Shown: positions 26,529-35,743 of the stretch, one piece after another
Layout of the letters: every line of letters begins with the position of its first letter
Position numbering within the stretch: the first letter of the stretch is position 1
Source: Streptomyces sp. RFCAC02
Lineage (GTDB): Bacteria > Actinomycetota > Actinomycetes > Streptomycetales > Streptomycetaceae
DNA length: 64,000 nucleotides
Direction: 5' to 3'
NCBI RefSeq assembly: GCF_004193175.1
Contig: NZ_SAUH01000001.1
Coordinates: 5,675,501-5,739,500 of the forward strand
Made by a program: the position numbers and the translations under genes
Notes under the pieces: generated by a model
Told to the model about the DNA's origin: nothing
The model's input: the letters and a program-made list of their open reading frames with translations, nothing else
Database searches by the model: none

Positions 26529-26554
26529 GGCAAATCCTTTGCCTGAGAGGCAAA
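26529..26554. promoter_or_regulatory. Candidate XRE-cupin operator
   Basis: GGCAAATCCTTTGCC (26529-26543) is a perfect inverted repeat with 6-bp arms, followed by a third GGCAAA half site at 26549-26554, 31-56 bp upstream of the XRE start. The half site matches TTTGCC/GGCAA in front of the other XRE-cupin gene (441-457). Confidence 0.65.
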
Positions 26555-26613
26555 AGACGGGGCGGTGCCCCGTCGTGGACCCGGGGCGCATCCGGCCGTG
26601 AGTCCGCCGGGCC

Positions 26614-26808
26614 TCAAGGGATGTCCCCGCTCCAGCGCCACACCCCGTCGGCCCGTGGGTCGGGCTCGTAGAGGGACCGGCCGCCGGGGTACGTCCCCCG
26701 GTCGGAGGGAAGCGCCACACCGATCGCGATCTCGTCCGCCGACAGGGCGGAGACGTCGAGCAGTTCGCCGTCGAGCGGCCCGCCGTAGAGCTGCACCATC
26801 GAAGCCAT
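26614..26808 (-). CDS. Small conserved hypothetical protein
   Basis: A 64-residue protein beginning MASMVQLYGGPLDGELLDVS and ending in VWRWSGDIP. Short YGGPLDGE-headed proteins are widespread in actinomycetes and their phages, without known function. AGGGTGG precedes the ATG; an ATG three codons later is possible. Confidence 0.65.
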   Translation of the reverse strand: MASMVQLYGGPLDGELLDVSALSADEIAIGVALPSDRGTYPGGRSLYEPDPRADGVWRWSGDIP

Positions 26809-26839
26809 GGGCCCACCCTGGCAAACATCCCCCGCTATG

Positions 26840-27772
26840 TCAGGACTCCTGCGTCCCTCCGCGCCCGGGGCGGCTGCGGTAGGCGCCGGGCGGCGTGCCG
26901 TACTGGCGCTTGAACGCGTGGGTGAAGGCGTACGGCGAGGAGTACCCGACCCGTTGGGCGATCGAGGCGACCGGGGCGTCGCCCGTGCGCAGGAGCCGGG
27001 CGGCCGTCGTCAGCCGCCACCATGTCACGTAGGCCAGCGGCGGGCGTCCGGTCAGCCGGGTGAAGCGGCGGGCGAACGCGGCGCGGGACAGGCGCGCCTG
27101 CCGGCCCAGCTCCTCGACGGTCCACGGCCGGGCCGGGTCCGCGTGAACGGCCCGGAGCGCGGCCGCGATGGACGGATCGCGCAGCGCGGCGTCCCAGCCG
27201 GTGGGGGTGTCGTCGCAGGAGTGCCGCGCGTCGAGCCAGGACCGCAGGATGTACAGCAGAAGCAGGTCGAGCAGGGCGGGGAGTGCCGCGTCGGCGCCGG
27301 GGCGGGGCGGGTGCCGCAGTTCGGTCGCGAGGAGCCCGACCGCGGCGCGCAGTTCGGGATGCCGGCCGTTTCGTGCCGGCAGGTGGACGATCTCGGGAAG
27401 CTCGCCGAGGAGCGGGTGGAGGTCGGCCCGGTCCAGCAGGTAGGCGCCGCAGAGCAGCACCACGGTCGGATCCCCGTCGCCGGCGCCGTGCCGTATGCCC
27501 GCGTCGGGCGCGGGGACTTCGCGCACCGGGGTCGTCGGGGCGTCGGCCAGGCCGTGGGCGGAACCGTGCGGCAGGAACACCACGTCACCGGTGTCCAGCG
27601 CGATCGGCTCGGCCCCGGGCGGCAGCAGCCAGCACGTGCCGTCGAGGACCACGTGGAAGCCGGCCGCCCGCGAGGCGGGGAACCAGCGGCCGAAGGGAGC
27701 CGATCGCGCGTCGCGTGCCGAGTGCGGCCGGCCGGTGCGCGCCGCGGCGACCACGTCCGAGAGGACATCCAT
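26840..27772 (-). CDS. AraC-family regulator with N-terminal cupin domain
   Basis: A 310-residue protein. Residues ~5-180 are the AraC_binding_2/cupin domain (FHVVLDGTCWLLPPG; GDVVFLPHGSAHGL). Residues ~205-300 are the double helix-turn-helix (LSRAAFARRFTRLTGRPPLA; VASIAQRVGYSSPYAFTHAF). It is divergent from a saccharopine-dehydrogenase-like gene that it probably controls. Start at 27772 is supported by TACGGT six bases upstream and no Shine-Dalgarno. Confidence 0.92.
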   Translation of the reverse strand: MDVLSDVVAAARTGRPHSARDARSAPFGRWFPASRAAGFHVVLDGTCWLLPPGAEPIALDTGDVVFLPHGSAHGLADAPTTPVREVPAPDAGIRHGAGDGDPTVVLLCGAYLLDRADLHPLLGELPEIVHLPARNGRHPELRAAVGLLATELRHPPRPGADAALPALLDLLLLYILRSWLDARHSCDDTPTGWDAALRDPSIAAALRAVHADPARPWTVEELGRQARLSRAAFARRFTRLTGRPPLAYVTWWRLTTAARLLRTGDAPVASIAQRVGYSSPYAFTHAFKRQYGTPPGAYRSRPGRGGTQES

Positions 27773-27778
27773 CCGTTC

Positions 27779-27784
27779 ACCGTA
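27779..27784 (-). promoter_or_regulatory. -10 element of a leaderless AraC-family gene
   Basis: On the minus strand TACGGT precedes the ATG by six bases, the same geometry as at 25018 and 29569. Confidence 0.4.
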
Positions 27785-27922
27785 GGCCAACCGCCGCCCG
27801 CGCGAAGACGATCGCGCAACCGGGGGAGCGCTTCACGTATTCAATCGTCTTCCCCGGGCGCCATACGGTTCGACGGAAGCCGGGGTCCGCACGGAACCCG
27901 GCCCGGTGAGCAGGAGAACCAC

Positions 27923-28999
27923 ATGAGCACTGACACGAGCACCGACATGAGAATCGCCGTCTTCGGGGCGAACGGATACCAGGGGAAGCTCGTCGTCGCG
28001 GAGTTGGCGCGGCGCGGGATCGACGCCGTCCTGGTCGGCCGCGACCCCGACCGGCTGGCACGGGCCGCGGCCGCGGTCGGTGTCCCCGACGCGGAGCGGC
28101 GTGTCGCCACCGTTCAGGACGCTCCGGGACTCGTCGGGGCGCTGCGGGGGTGCGACGCGGTCATCAACTGCGCGGGACCGTTCACCGCGTCGGGTACGCA
28201 GGTGGTGCGCGCCGCGATCGCGGGCGGACTGCACTGTGTCGACACGTCCGGCGAACAGCTCCACATACGGGCCGTCTTCGACACCTTCGGGACGGCGGCG
28301 CGGGAGGCGGGGGTCGCCGTCGTGCCCGCCACCACCGACGCGTGCGTGCCCGTGGATCTCCTCGCCCACCTCGTCGCGGCCCGGCTCGGCCCGCTGGACG
28401 AGCTGGTCAGCACCCATGTGATCGCCGGGGGCGGCGCGCCGTCGCGCGGCTCCCTGCGCTCCGCGATCGGGACCATCGAGGCGATCAGGGCGGGCGGACT
28501 CGTCCACGAGGACGGGGACTGGCGTCCGGCCACGGATGCCCCGCGGACCGCCGTCACGCTGCCGGGGGAGCCGGGGGCGACCCCGGTCGCGCCGTTCCCC
28601 CTGCCGGAGGTGATCACCGTCCCGCGGCATGTCGCCGTCCGCCGCATGGCCGGACTGACCGAGGCCGGGCTGACGGAGCGGCTGAACCGTCCGGTGCCGC
28701 CGGAGGTCGTCGACAGTCTCCCCGAAGGGCCGACCGGTGAGGAACGCCGCCGGCAGCGCTTCCGTTACGTGCTCGACGCGCTCGGCACCGGCGGCCGGCG
28801 TGCCCGGGGCATCGTGCGGGGGAGCGACACGTACGGCACGACGGCGGTGATCGCCGTCGAGAGCGCTCGCCGCCTGGCCGCCGAACCGCCCGGGGCCGGG
28901 GTCCTCGCTCCCGCGCAGGCCTTCGGCGCCGCCGATTTCCTCGACCACCTCGGCCGGCACGGGCTGCGCTGGAGCATCGAGGAGCCGCCGGCCGGCTGA
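27923..28999 (+). CDS. Saccharopine dehydrogenase-like NAD(P)-binding protein
   Basis: A 358-residue protein with an N-terminal Rossmann domain (IAVFGANGYQGKLVVAEL, ~10-27) and VINCAGPF typical of the Sacchrp_dh_NADP family, which includes trans-acting enoyl reductases and many actinomycete oxidoreductases of unknown substrate. ATG at 27923 follows AGGAG; the frame upstream is longer but without homology. Probably regulated by the divergent AraC-family protein. Confidence 0.85.
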   Translation: MSTDTSTDMRIAVFGANGYQGKLVVAELARRGIDAVLVGRDPDRLARAAAAVGVPDAERRVATVQDAPGLVGALRGCDAVINCAGPFTASGTQVVRAAIAGGLHCVDTSGEQLHIRAVFDTFGTAAREAGVAVVPATTDACVPVDLLAHLVAARLGPLDELVSTHVIAGGGAPSRGSLRSAIGTIEAIRAGGLVHEDGDWRPATDAPRTAVTLPGEPGATPVAPFPLPEVITVPRHVAVRRMAGLTEAGLTERLNRPVPPEVVDSLPEGPTGEERRRQRFRYVLDALGTGGRRARGIVRGSDTYGTTAVIAVESARRLAAEPPGAGVLAPAQAFGAADFLDHLGRHGLRWSIEEPPAG

Positions 29000-29008
29000 C
29001 CCGTACCG

Positions 29009-29499
29009 TCAGGGCCGTCCGGTGTTCCGGGCCGGGGCGGGGAGGGGGAAGCGGACACCGGTCAGACGTTCCGACAGGTCCCACAGGCGCCGGCCGGTCT
29101 CCCGGTCGGTCGCCGCCGGGGCCGGTGTCACGAGGGCCGGTCCGCCGCGCAGCTCCGCCGGCCCGTCGGGGCCGATGAACTGCCCGCTCTCCACGGACGG
29201 GTGGGCCGCCGCGTACAGCAGCGGCAGCGCGCCCCGCTCCGGCGCCTGGGCGAGGACACGGTTGCCGAGTGCGCCGAGCAGGAACCGCCACAGCCCGGTG
29301 GGGCCGTCGTGCTGGAGGCCGGTGGCCGCGTAGCCGGGGTGGGCGAGCACGCTGCGGACCGGGCTGCCGGCCGCCGCGAGGCGCCGGTGCAGCTCGCAGC
29401 CGAAGACGGCGTTGGCCAGTTTCGACTGCCGGTGACGACGGTCGTGCGTCCGGTCAGGTCGGGGATGTCGCGCGCGTTCCAGTGATCGTTCCGCTTCAT
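29009..29499 (-). pseudogene. SDR-family dehydrogenase, internally deleted and frameshifted
   Basis: Starting at the ATG at 29499, the first 25 codons read like an SDR N-terminus (NDHWNARDIPDLTGRTTVVTG). The frame then runs straight into codons of the far end of such an enzyme, but in another frame: RQSKLANAVFGCELHRRL, VLAHPGYAATGLQ. The stretch between TVVTG and the catalytic-region RSKLAN, about 130-140 residues (GxxxGxG, NNAG, Ser, Tyr), is gone. So a deletion near 29428 removed the active site and shifted the frame. Gene order with the divergent TetR gene is that of a normal regulator/SDR pair. Confidence 0.85.
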
Positions 29500-29518
29500 G
29501 CGGCATAGGCTGTCTTTG

Positions 29519-29574
29519 TTGTCACTCGGTGTCAAGCGGGTCGTCAGGTGTCATCTGTGGCGTGGCGCTACACT
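29519..29574 (+). promoter_or_regulatory. Candidate TetR operator and leaderless promoter
   Basis: TTGTCACTCGGTGTCAA (29519-29535) is a 17-bp palindrome with a single mismatched pair, in the divergent region. TACACT (29569-29574) lies six bases before GTG 29581 with no Shine-Dalgarno, so it is the likely -10. Confidence 0.5.
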
Positions 29575-29580
29575 CGCCGG

Positions 29581-30195
29581 GTGAACGCTCGCCCCGAGGC
29601 CACCCTGGCCCAGCGCAAACGCCAGCTCGTCGCCGACGAACTCACCGAGGCGGCGCTCCTCCTGCTGGTGCGCGAGGGCTTCGACGCGGTCACGGTGGAC
29701 GAGATCGCCGCCACCGCCGGCGTGTCCAAGCGGACGTTCTTCCGCTACTTCGCCTCGAAGGAGGACGTGGTCGTCCGGTTCCTCGCCGACATGGGGACGG
29801 ACATCCGCGCCGGGCTCGCGGCCCGCCCGCCGGAGGAGCCGCCGTCCGAGGCGCTGCGGCACGCCGTGACCGTGCCCCTGGCCGCCTGCGTCGGCCACTC
29901 CGACCGGGCGCTCAGCGTCGTGCGGCTGATCCTCGGCACGCCGGCGCTGCTGGCGCGCTTCCTCGAACGCCAGGCGCGCTGGCGCGAGGACCTCGCGGTG
30001 GAACTGGGGCACCGGCTCGGTCTCGATCCCGCCGACGACCTCTACCCGCGGCTGGCCGCCGGCATGGCGCTGACCGCCTTCGACACCGTGCTGCACCGCT
30101 GGACCGCCGGCGACGGCGCCGAGGACCCCGTCGAACTGGCCGCCCGGGCCTTCACCGTCATCGCCCCGGCGCTGGACACCCCCGCCGCCCGCTGA
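29581..30195 (+). CDS. TetR-family transcriptional regulator
   Basis: A 204-residue regulator with helix-turn-helix VDEIAATAGVSKRTFFRYFA at ~37-57 and the usual C-terminal helical domain (TetR_C_17-like: LDPADDLYPRLAAGMALTAF). GTG at 29581 is preferred over ATG 29548 because a -10 element sits six bases upstream. Its presumed target, the divergent SDR gene, is broken, so the regulator may have lost its main job or may control other genes. Confidence 0.9.
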   Translation: MNARPEATLAQRKRQLVADELTEAALLLLVREGFDAVTVDEIAATAGVSKRTFFRYFASKEDVVVRFLADMGTDIRAGLAARPPEEPPSEALRHAVTVPLAACVGHSDRALSVVRLILGTPALLARFLERQARWREDLAVELGHRLGLDPADDLYPRLAAGMALTAFDTVLHRWTAGDGAEDPVELAARAFTVIAPALDTPAAR

Positions 30196-30223
30196 GCAGC
30201 CGGCGCCGCCGGTGAACGGTACG

Positions 30224-30850
30224 TCAGCCGGCGGCGATACGGGCCAGCCGCCGTTCCAGCGCCTCGCGGCACCGCGGCCACTCCTCGGCGACGATCGAGA
30301 AGACCGCGGAGTCGCGCAGCAGACCGTCCTCACCCGGCACCCAGGACCGCGACCAGTTGCGCAGCACCCCCTCGAACCGCGCGCCCACCGCCTCGATCGC
30401 CGCGCGGGAACGGGCGTTGCGCGCGTCCGTCTTCAGATCGACGCGCGCGACCCCCCACGTCTCGAAGGCGTGCCGGAACAGAAGGTACTTCGCCTCCGTG
30501 TTCACGCCCGTGCCCTGCGCCGACGCCGCGAGCCAGGTGGAACCGACCTCGACCGCGCACAGGCCGTCCCCGGAGGGCCAGGGGCGCGGGTCCCAGTAGG
30601 AGGTGGAGCCCACCACACGCCCCGACGCGCGCTCGACCTGCGCGTACGGCACGACGACTCCGGCGGCGGCACGCGCGAGCTGCGTGTCGACGTACGCCGC
30701 CGCCCCGTCCGCCGTGGGCACCCAGGTGAAGCCGTAGGAGCTGCGGTCCTCCTCCGCCGCGGCGGCGAGGCCGGCCGTGTGCCGGTGCGCGAGCGGTTCG
30801 AGGCGCACCCGCTCCCCCTCGAGAACCGGCCCCCGGAACATGACACCCAT
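30224..30850 (-). CDS. GNAT-family N-acetyltransferase (RimJ/RimL type)
   Basis: A 208-residue acetyltransferase: [19 protein letters not shown] is the typical RimJ/RimL start, [11 protein letters not shown] the central strand, and [18 protein letters not shown] the acetyl-CoA pyrophosphate loop followed by [21 protein letters not shown]. It probably acetylates an amine of a small molecule or protein N-terminus. ATG 30850 follows GAGGGG; an ATG three codons later is possible. It converges on the TetR gene. Confidence 0.9.
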   Translation of the reverse strand: MGVMFRGPVLEGERVRLEPLAHRHTAGLAAAAEEDRSSYGFTWVPTADGAAAYVDTQLARAAAGVVVPYAQVERASGRVVGSTSYWDPRPWPSGDGLCAVEVGSTWLAASAQGTGVNTEAKYLLFRHAFETWGVARVDLKTDARNARSRAAIEAVGARFEGVLRNWSRSWVPGEDGLLRDSAVFSIVAEEWPRCREALERRLARIAAG

Positions 30851-30993
30851 CGAACGGCACCCCTCACACCCGCGCGGACCCTCCGCCGCCGGTGAGCCCG
30901 TATCCTCCCCGGCCGGTCGTGCCGTTGTCACCCCCGATTCGCCGCCGCCCCCGCCCGGCACGGCGGCCGGACGGGGGCGGCGGGCGCCGGACG

Positions 30994-32130
30994 TCACCTC
31001 GCGGCGGCGGCCCGGACCTCCGTGAGCAGGTCGTACATCGTCTGCCCCGGGCAGTCGGTCTCCAGCCAGTCGCGGTGGCCGCTGACCGTCGTCACGTCCT
31101 TCGTCACACCGTCGACCGGGTTGACGAACGTGGTCGCCGCCTGCGGGTCGAGACCGCCGAGGAGGGAGAGCACCTTCACCAGCCGGACCAGGGACTCCTT
31201 GGCCGCGTCCGTCGGGCCGGTGTCGGTGAGCGTGCCGAGCAGGGCGATGCCGAGGTTGCCCGAGTTGTAGCCGGCGGTGTGGAACGCGGTGACGAGATCG
31301 CCGTTCCCGTCGAAGGCGGGGGCGCCGTCCTCGCCCGAGTAGCGGCCCTCGTAGACGTTCCCCGCCTCGTCGATGAGGAAGTGGTAGCCGATGTCGCCCC
31401 AGTCCAGGGTGATCGCGTGGTACTCGTAGATCGCCCGGATCGTGGCGGCGGGGTCGGCGTCACCGTTGGGCGTGTCGGTGTGGTGGACCGTGATCGTCTG
31501 CAACGGGTAGTACTTCTCAGGCGAGTTGACCTGCCCGTCCTTGTACCGCTTCGACTCGTCCGCGCCCCAGGCCGGGCGCGAGAGGTAGCGCACGCCCCGC
31601 ACGCGGGTCGGCTCCGACGGCACCTCGACGCCGCGGCTCGGGCCGTCGGTGGTGTCGATGGCGACCGACCGTATGTCCGTCGCGCTCGCCGGCGCCGTCA
31701 CCTCGTAGGCCGTGGCCGCGCCCGCGGCCACCAGCGCGGTGCCGCCGTCCTCGACGGCCGCGCAGCCGCCGCCGCGCACCGTCCGCCAGCCGTCGGCTGC
31801 GCCGTCCCCGTCCCTGAACCGGATGCCCGCGCCGTCCCGCGCGCCCTGCCACCGCAGCGCGACGTACGAGGCGGCGAACCCGGCCGAGGCCGCGCCGTCA
31901 CCGCTGGCCGCGGCGGAACGGGTCTCGGGGAAGTCCTCGGACCGTGTGCCCGCGGCGGCCTGCGGAGCCGCGTCGTCGGCGGGCCCGCCGGATCCGCCGG
32001 AGTCGGTGACCGCGAAGACCGCCGGGGTCACGCCGGCGCCGACGGCCACGGCTCCGGCGCCGCCGAGCACGGCACGCCGGGAGAAGGGACGCTTCCTGCG
32101 GTGGGTGGTGGTGTGGGGGGACTCTGACAC
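30994..32130 (-). CDS. Secreted PGRP-type N-acetylmuramoyl-L-alanine amidase
   Basis: A 378-residue protein with a Tat-type signal ([20 protein letters not shown]), a ~150-residue N-terminal region, and a C-terminal peptidoglycan recognition/amidase_2 domain (~180-375). Zinc and catalytic residues are visible: VHHTDTP (His), IGYHFLID with the Tyr position, and [13 protein letters not shown] (His and Cys). It should cleave the MurNAc-L-Ala bond outside the cell, probably after folding in the cytosol. Confidence 0.92.
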   Translation of the reverse strand: MSESPHTTTHRRKRPFSRRAVLGGAGAVAVGAGVTPAVFAVTDSGGSGGPADDAAPQAAAGTRSEDFPETRSAAASGDGAASAGFAASYVALRWQGARDGAGIRFRDGDGAADGWRTVRGGGCAAVEDGGTALVAAGAATAYEVTAPASATDIRSVAIDTTDGPSRGVEVPSEPTRVRGVRYLSRPAWGADESKRYKDGQVNSPEKYYPLQTITVHHTDTPNGDADPAATIRAIYEYHAITLDWGDIGYHFLIDEAGNVYEGRYSGEDGAPAFDGNGDLVTAFHTAGYNSGNLGIALLGTLTDTGPTDAAKESLVRLVKVLSLLGGLDPQAATTFVNPVDGVTKDVTTVSGHRDWLETDCPGQTMYDLLTEVRAAAAR

Positions 32131-32544
32131 GGAGATGTTTCCCTTTCAGTGGTTCACATGACGGCACGTCGCGCGCTCCCGCGACGGCGCGCCTGCACAT
32201 CCTGTGACGCTAATGCCCGGCCGCGCCCGTTCGGGCCGCGAACGGCGTAATGTCCTGCGAAGGTCGGGCGAAGGTCCTGTACCCGTCCGGTAGGACCGAG
32301 CGTGTCCGGCGGCGTCCGCGGCACGGTCACGGGAAGTCGGGCGACGGGGAGCCGGCTTCGTCCACCTCCGGGAACAGCGTGTGCCGATGGGGCGCGGAGG
32401 CGGCCGATGCTCAACGGATCGGGGATGCCGGCGGCTCCGGGAGGCCCGACGCCGTCTGCGTCCCACCGGTGACGACGGCCCTGGAGACCGAGCCGTCTCG
32501 TCTCCCGGCCGGCGGACCCGAGGGGGCATCTGCGGCGGCAGCCG
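32131..32544. other. Intergenic region before the amidase gene
   Basis: 414 bp between two minus-strand genes. Frames on either strand are Arg/Pro-rich shadows with poor bias. It contains the upstream region of the amidase and a weak inverted repeat GGAGAC/GTCTCC (32483-32505) that could help end the phosphatase transcript. Nothing else is supported. Confidence 0.5.
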
Positions 32545-34248
32545 TCACGACTCCGGCAGGCGCAGGACGAGCACCGCCACGTCATCGGTGCTGCCGGGCG
32601 GCATACGGGCCACGAGCTGGTCGCAGAACTCCTCCAGGGGCGCGTCGGCGAGCGCGAGCGCGTGCCGCCGCAGCCGGCCCATGCCGGTGTCCAGGTCGGT
32701 GCCGGGGATCTCGATCAGGCCGTCGGTGTACAGCACGAGGGTGGAGCCCGGCGGCAGGGGCGCGGTGGCGTCCGGACGGCCCCGGCCCGCTTTCGTACCG
32801 GTGCCCAGGAGGAGTCCCCGTCCGCCGTCGAGGTACTCCGCGTGCCCGTCGGGCGTCATCAGCAGCGGCGGGGGGTGCCCCGCGTTCGTCCAGCGCAGCG
32901 TCCAGGGGCCGTCGGGCGGCCCCTCGACCCGGGCGAGGACGAGCGTGGCCATCGAGACGGTGGTGATGGCGGGCATGGCGTCGTCGAGACGGTCGATGAT
33001 GAGGCCCGGCGGCTCCGCGCGGTCCCAGGCCAGGGAGCGCAGTATGCCGCGCAGTTGGGCCATCCCGGCCGCCGCCGTCAGGTCGTGGCCGACGACGTCG
33101 CCGATGACCAGCGCCGTCACACCGTCGCGCAGGAGGAAGGCGTCGTACCAGTCGCCGCCGACCTGCGACCCGGCCGGCGCGGGCTGGTAACGGGCGGCGA
33201 GACGCAGCGGACCGCGCCGGGGCAGCGGCGTGAGGAGGTTGCGCTGCATGGCCTCGGCGATGTCGCGCTGCTGCCCGAAACGGCGGGCGTTGTCGAGGGA
33301 CAGGCCGACCCGGTGGCCGATGTCGGTGGCCAGGCGCAGGTCGTCCGCGTCGAAGGGCCGCTCGGGATCGGTCCTGGCCAGCGTCAGGGCGCCGGTCAGC
33401 TGGCGGCCGGAGCCCAGGGGGACCACGATGACGGAGGTCGCCCCGATGGCCCGCAGGAAGCGGCTCTGGACGGCGGCCAGCGGGGAGTCGGGCTCCTCCG
33501 CGATCTCGGCGGCGCCCTGGATCACGGGTTCGCCGCCGTGGAGGGCGCGCACCAGCGGCGCGCGGGACCGTCCGCCGTCGCCGGGCAGCGGGCCCTGCCA
33601 GGTCTCCCCGCCGATCTCCCGGCCCTCGGGACCGTTGACCGCGACCCGGCGCGCCTCGCCGTCCGCCGTGCGGAAGTCCACGGCCGTCCAGTCGGCGAGG
33701 CGGGGGACGAGGAGACGGCCGAGCCGGGAGAGGCTCTCCTCGGTGTCCAGCGTCCGGGTGAGCACCCCGGTGATCTCCGTGACCAGGGTCAGCCGGTCCG
33801 TCAGCTCCTCCAGCGCGGACGTGTGCGCCCTGCGCCGTCGGTCCGCGCTGCGGTCGGCGGTGATGTCGGTGAACAGCACCGCCATGCCCCGGAAGACCCC
33901 GTCGTGGACGACCGGCGCGGCGGACCAGGCGACGGGGAGCGCCCGCCCGTCACCGCGCAGCAGGAAGTCGTTCCCGCCGCGGGCCTCGGTGCGTCTCTCC
34001 AGCGCCCGGAGCAGCGCGCACCGGCCGCGCGGAACGGGGGTCCCGTCGGTGTGCCGGTGCAGCAGTCCGTGGGCGTCCTTCCCGTGCAGCTCCTCCGCGG
34101 TGCGGCCGAGCAGCCGGCGGGCGGCGGGGTTGGCCGCGAGGATCCGTCCCGCCGGGTCCACGACGGCCAGCGGTGTGCCGAGCTGCGCGAAGAGGCTCTG
34201 CCAGAAGTCCGGTTCCAGCGCCTTCCCACGGTCGCCGCTCTCGTCCAC
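32545..34248 (-). CDS. SpoIIE-type PP2C phosphatase with PAS and GAF domains
   Basis: A 567-residue protein: PAS (~12-125; LAVVDPAGRILAANPAARRL, with VLFTDITADR at its end), GAF (~150-310), and SpoIIE phosphatase (~330-565) with GGDWYDAF, GDVVGHDLTAA, NAGHPPPLL, YTDGLIE and the closing TDDVAVLVLR. It likely dephosphorylates an anti-anti-sigma factor in response to a signal sensed by the PAS/GAF part. GTG at 34248 follows GGAGGGCGCGC; the longer frame upstream has no domain. Confidence 0.9.
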   Translation of the reverse strand: MDESGDRGKALEPDFWQSLFAQLGTPLAVVDPAGRILAANPAARRLLGRTAEELHGKDAHGLLHRHTDGTPVPRGRCALLRALERRTEARGGNDFLLRGDGRALPVAWSAAPVVHDGVFRGMAVLFTDITADRSADRRRRAHTSALEELTDRLTLVTEITGVLTRTLDTEESLSRLGRLLVPRLADWTAVDFRTADGEARRVAVNGPEGREIGGETWQGPLPGDGGRSRAPLVRALHGGEPVIQGAAEIAEEPDSPLAAVQSRFLRAIGATSVIVVPLGSGRQLTGALTLARTDPERPFDADDLRLATDIGHRVGLSLDNARRFGQQRDIAEAMQRNLLTPLPRRGPLRLAARYQPAPAGSQVGGDWYDAFLLRDGVTALVIGDVVGHDLTAAAGMAQLRGILRSLAWDRAEPPGLIIDRLDDAMPAITTVSMATLVLARVEGPPDGPWTLRWTNAGHPPPLLMTPDGHAEYLDGGRGLLLGTGTKAGRGRPDATAPLPPGSTLVLYTDGLIEIPGTDLDTGMGRLRRHALALADAPLEEFCDQLVARMPPGSTDDVAVLVLRLPES

Positions 34249-34563
34249 GCGCGCCCTCCAGTCGGTTCCCGCCGGGCCGGTCGTTCGGTGACCCCGATGA
34301 TCCCCGATCCGCGCCCCCGGGGGGCGCCGACACAGCGCGCGGACGTGCCCCGGGCTCCGGTCCGGTCGTACACGGGCGACCCCCTGTGACGGATACCCAG
34401 GCGCGCGCCGGTCACCTGCGGCTCTTGACACTCCTCTGCGGGCCGGTAGCGTCTGCGCCGGACCGCCACGGCACGTGCGGTTTTCTCGCACCGTGTCCTG
34501 AATGGTTTCACCTCGCCTCACCCAGCCCTTCGAGGGCCGGCCACGGAAGAAACGCCCCGCGCC
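34249..34563. other. Divergent intergenic region with a strong promoter
   Basis: 315 bp without a gene on either strand. It holds the upstream region of the phosphatase gene and, towards 34425-34452, a clear housekeeping-type promoter for the small gene at 34564. Confidence 0.55.
34425..34452 (+). promoter_or_regulatory. Housekeeping-sigma promoter
   Basis: TTGACA at 34425-34430 and TAGCGT at 34447-34452, spaced 16 bp, form a near-consensus HrdB-type promoter reading towards the small gene at 34564 with a ~105-nt 5' leader. Confidence 0.7.
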
Positions 34564-34746
34564 GTGCTCGCCGCCAACATGGCGAACCACCACGAGGACG
34601 GCTCGGCCACCTGCGCCTTCGTCACGCCCTCTGCGGTCGACGACCGTCCCGCGCATCGGGCCGACCCGCTCGCGAACGACCAGGACTGGCACCTCGTGCT
34701 GTGGATGCTCACGGAGGAGACACCGGACGCCCCCGTCCAGGGCTGA
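34564..34746 (+). CDS. Small hypothetical protein
   Basis: A 60-residue product (GTG start; ATG at 34579 is an alternative) ending in DQDWHLVLWMLTEETPDAPVQG. Codon third positions are mostly G/C, and a near-consensus promoter lies upstream, which supports a real gene. No family recognised. Confidence 0.5.
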   Translation: MLAANMANHHEDGSATCAFVTPSAVDDRPAHRADPLANDQDWHLVLWMLTEETPDAPVQG

Positions 34747-34795
34747 GCGTGACGCCGGTCCTCATGACCCGTCGTGGCCGTGAGGACCGACGTCG

Positions 34796-35587
34796 TCACC
34801 TTTCCTTGCGGGCTCGGGTGAAAGCCTCATGCCGGGCGCGCAGCGCGGAGAAGTCGTCGTGGGGGAAGGTCCGCGCGATGAAGTCGAGGCCGGAGCCGAT
34901 GTCCAGACGGAAGTACGGCGGGAAGCCGGGGTCGTGGGGATCGGCGAAGAGGTACTGCCAGCCGTGCAGGCCGCGGGTGAGCAGCAGCGCCTCCAGGTAC
35001 TCGGGGTAGCTGAGGCCGAGGCGTACCAGGGTGCCCGAGGTGCTGACGGAGTACCAGATCTCGGGCTGCCCGGACCCGTCGAGGACGACGCCGTCCTCGG
35101 CCCTGAACCCGGCGATCGCGCCGTTCCCCGTGTGCGCGGTGCCGTCGAAGCCGTGGAGGACGCGTTCGGTGAACCCGCCTTCCTCTTCCTCGTCCTCGCC
35201 GTCCTCGTCCCCCGGGCCGTAGACCTCGGAAACGTTGGCGACCCGTCCGTGGTCTCCGCGCTCCGGCGCCGGCCAGTCCCCTTCGGACACCGTGTCGGGA
35301 ACCGAGCCCACGCAGGCGTTCACCAGATGGGTGAGCCCCACCTCGCCGCCGATAGTGGTGTCCTCGGTCGCCCTCCAGTAGCAGCACAGGTCGCCGTACC
35401 GGTGGAAGTTGCGGGCCATGGACGGGGCGAGGGCCAGGCCCGCGACCTTCCTGATCACCTCAAGCGCGTGCTCGGGACCGGTGAGCCAGGTGGCGAGGGG
35501 AGCCTTGTCCGCGACGCGCACCGTGATGGCGTCGTTGTCACGGAGGCCGGCGAGCATGGCCACCAGTCCGTCCTCGTAGCCCGTCAT
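34796..35587 (-). CDS. Conserved hypothetical protein, possibly SUKH/SMI1-like
   Basis: A 263-residue soluble protein with an acidic insertion (GDEDGEDEEEEGG, ~125-137). The start and C-terminus (YPEYLEALLLTRGLHGWQYLFA; FPPYFRLDIGSGL) have the look of actinomycete SUKH/SMI1-type proteins, a class that includes immunity proteins, but no diagnostic motif could be confirmed. No toxin gene is adjacent. Confidence 0.6.
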   Translation of the reverse strand: MTGYEDGLVAMLAGLRDNDAITVRVADKAPLATWLTGPEHALEVIRKVAGLALAPSMARNFHRYGDLCCYWRATEDTTIGGEVGLTHLVNACVGSVPDTVSEGDWPAPERGDHGRVANVSEVYGPGDEDGEDEEEEGGFTERVLHGFDGTAHTGNGAIAGFRAEDGVVLDGSGQPEIWYSVSTSGTLVRLGLSYPEYLEALLLTRGLHGWQYLFADPHDPGFPPYFRLDIGSGLDFIARTFPHDDFSALRARHEAFTRARKER

Positions 35588-35743
35588 GTCCGTTCCCCTC
35601 GTCGAGCACGTGCGGACCGCGCCAGCTTAGCCAAGTCCCCAGCCGTAAGCCCGGGCCGACCGCAAGACCATCCGCAAGCCCGATGCCGCCTTCGTGAGGC
35701 GGGAACCACCATGCCGGTGGAGACCTATCAGGAGGAGCGCATC

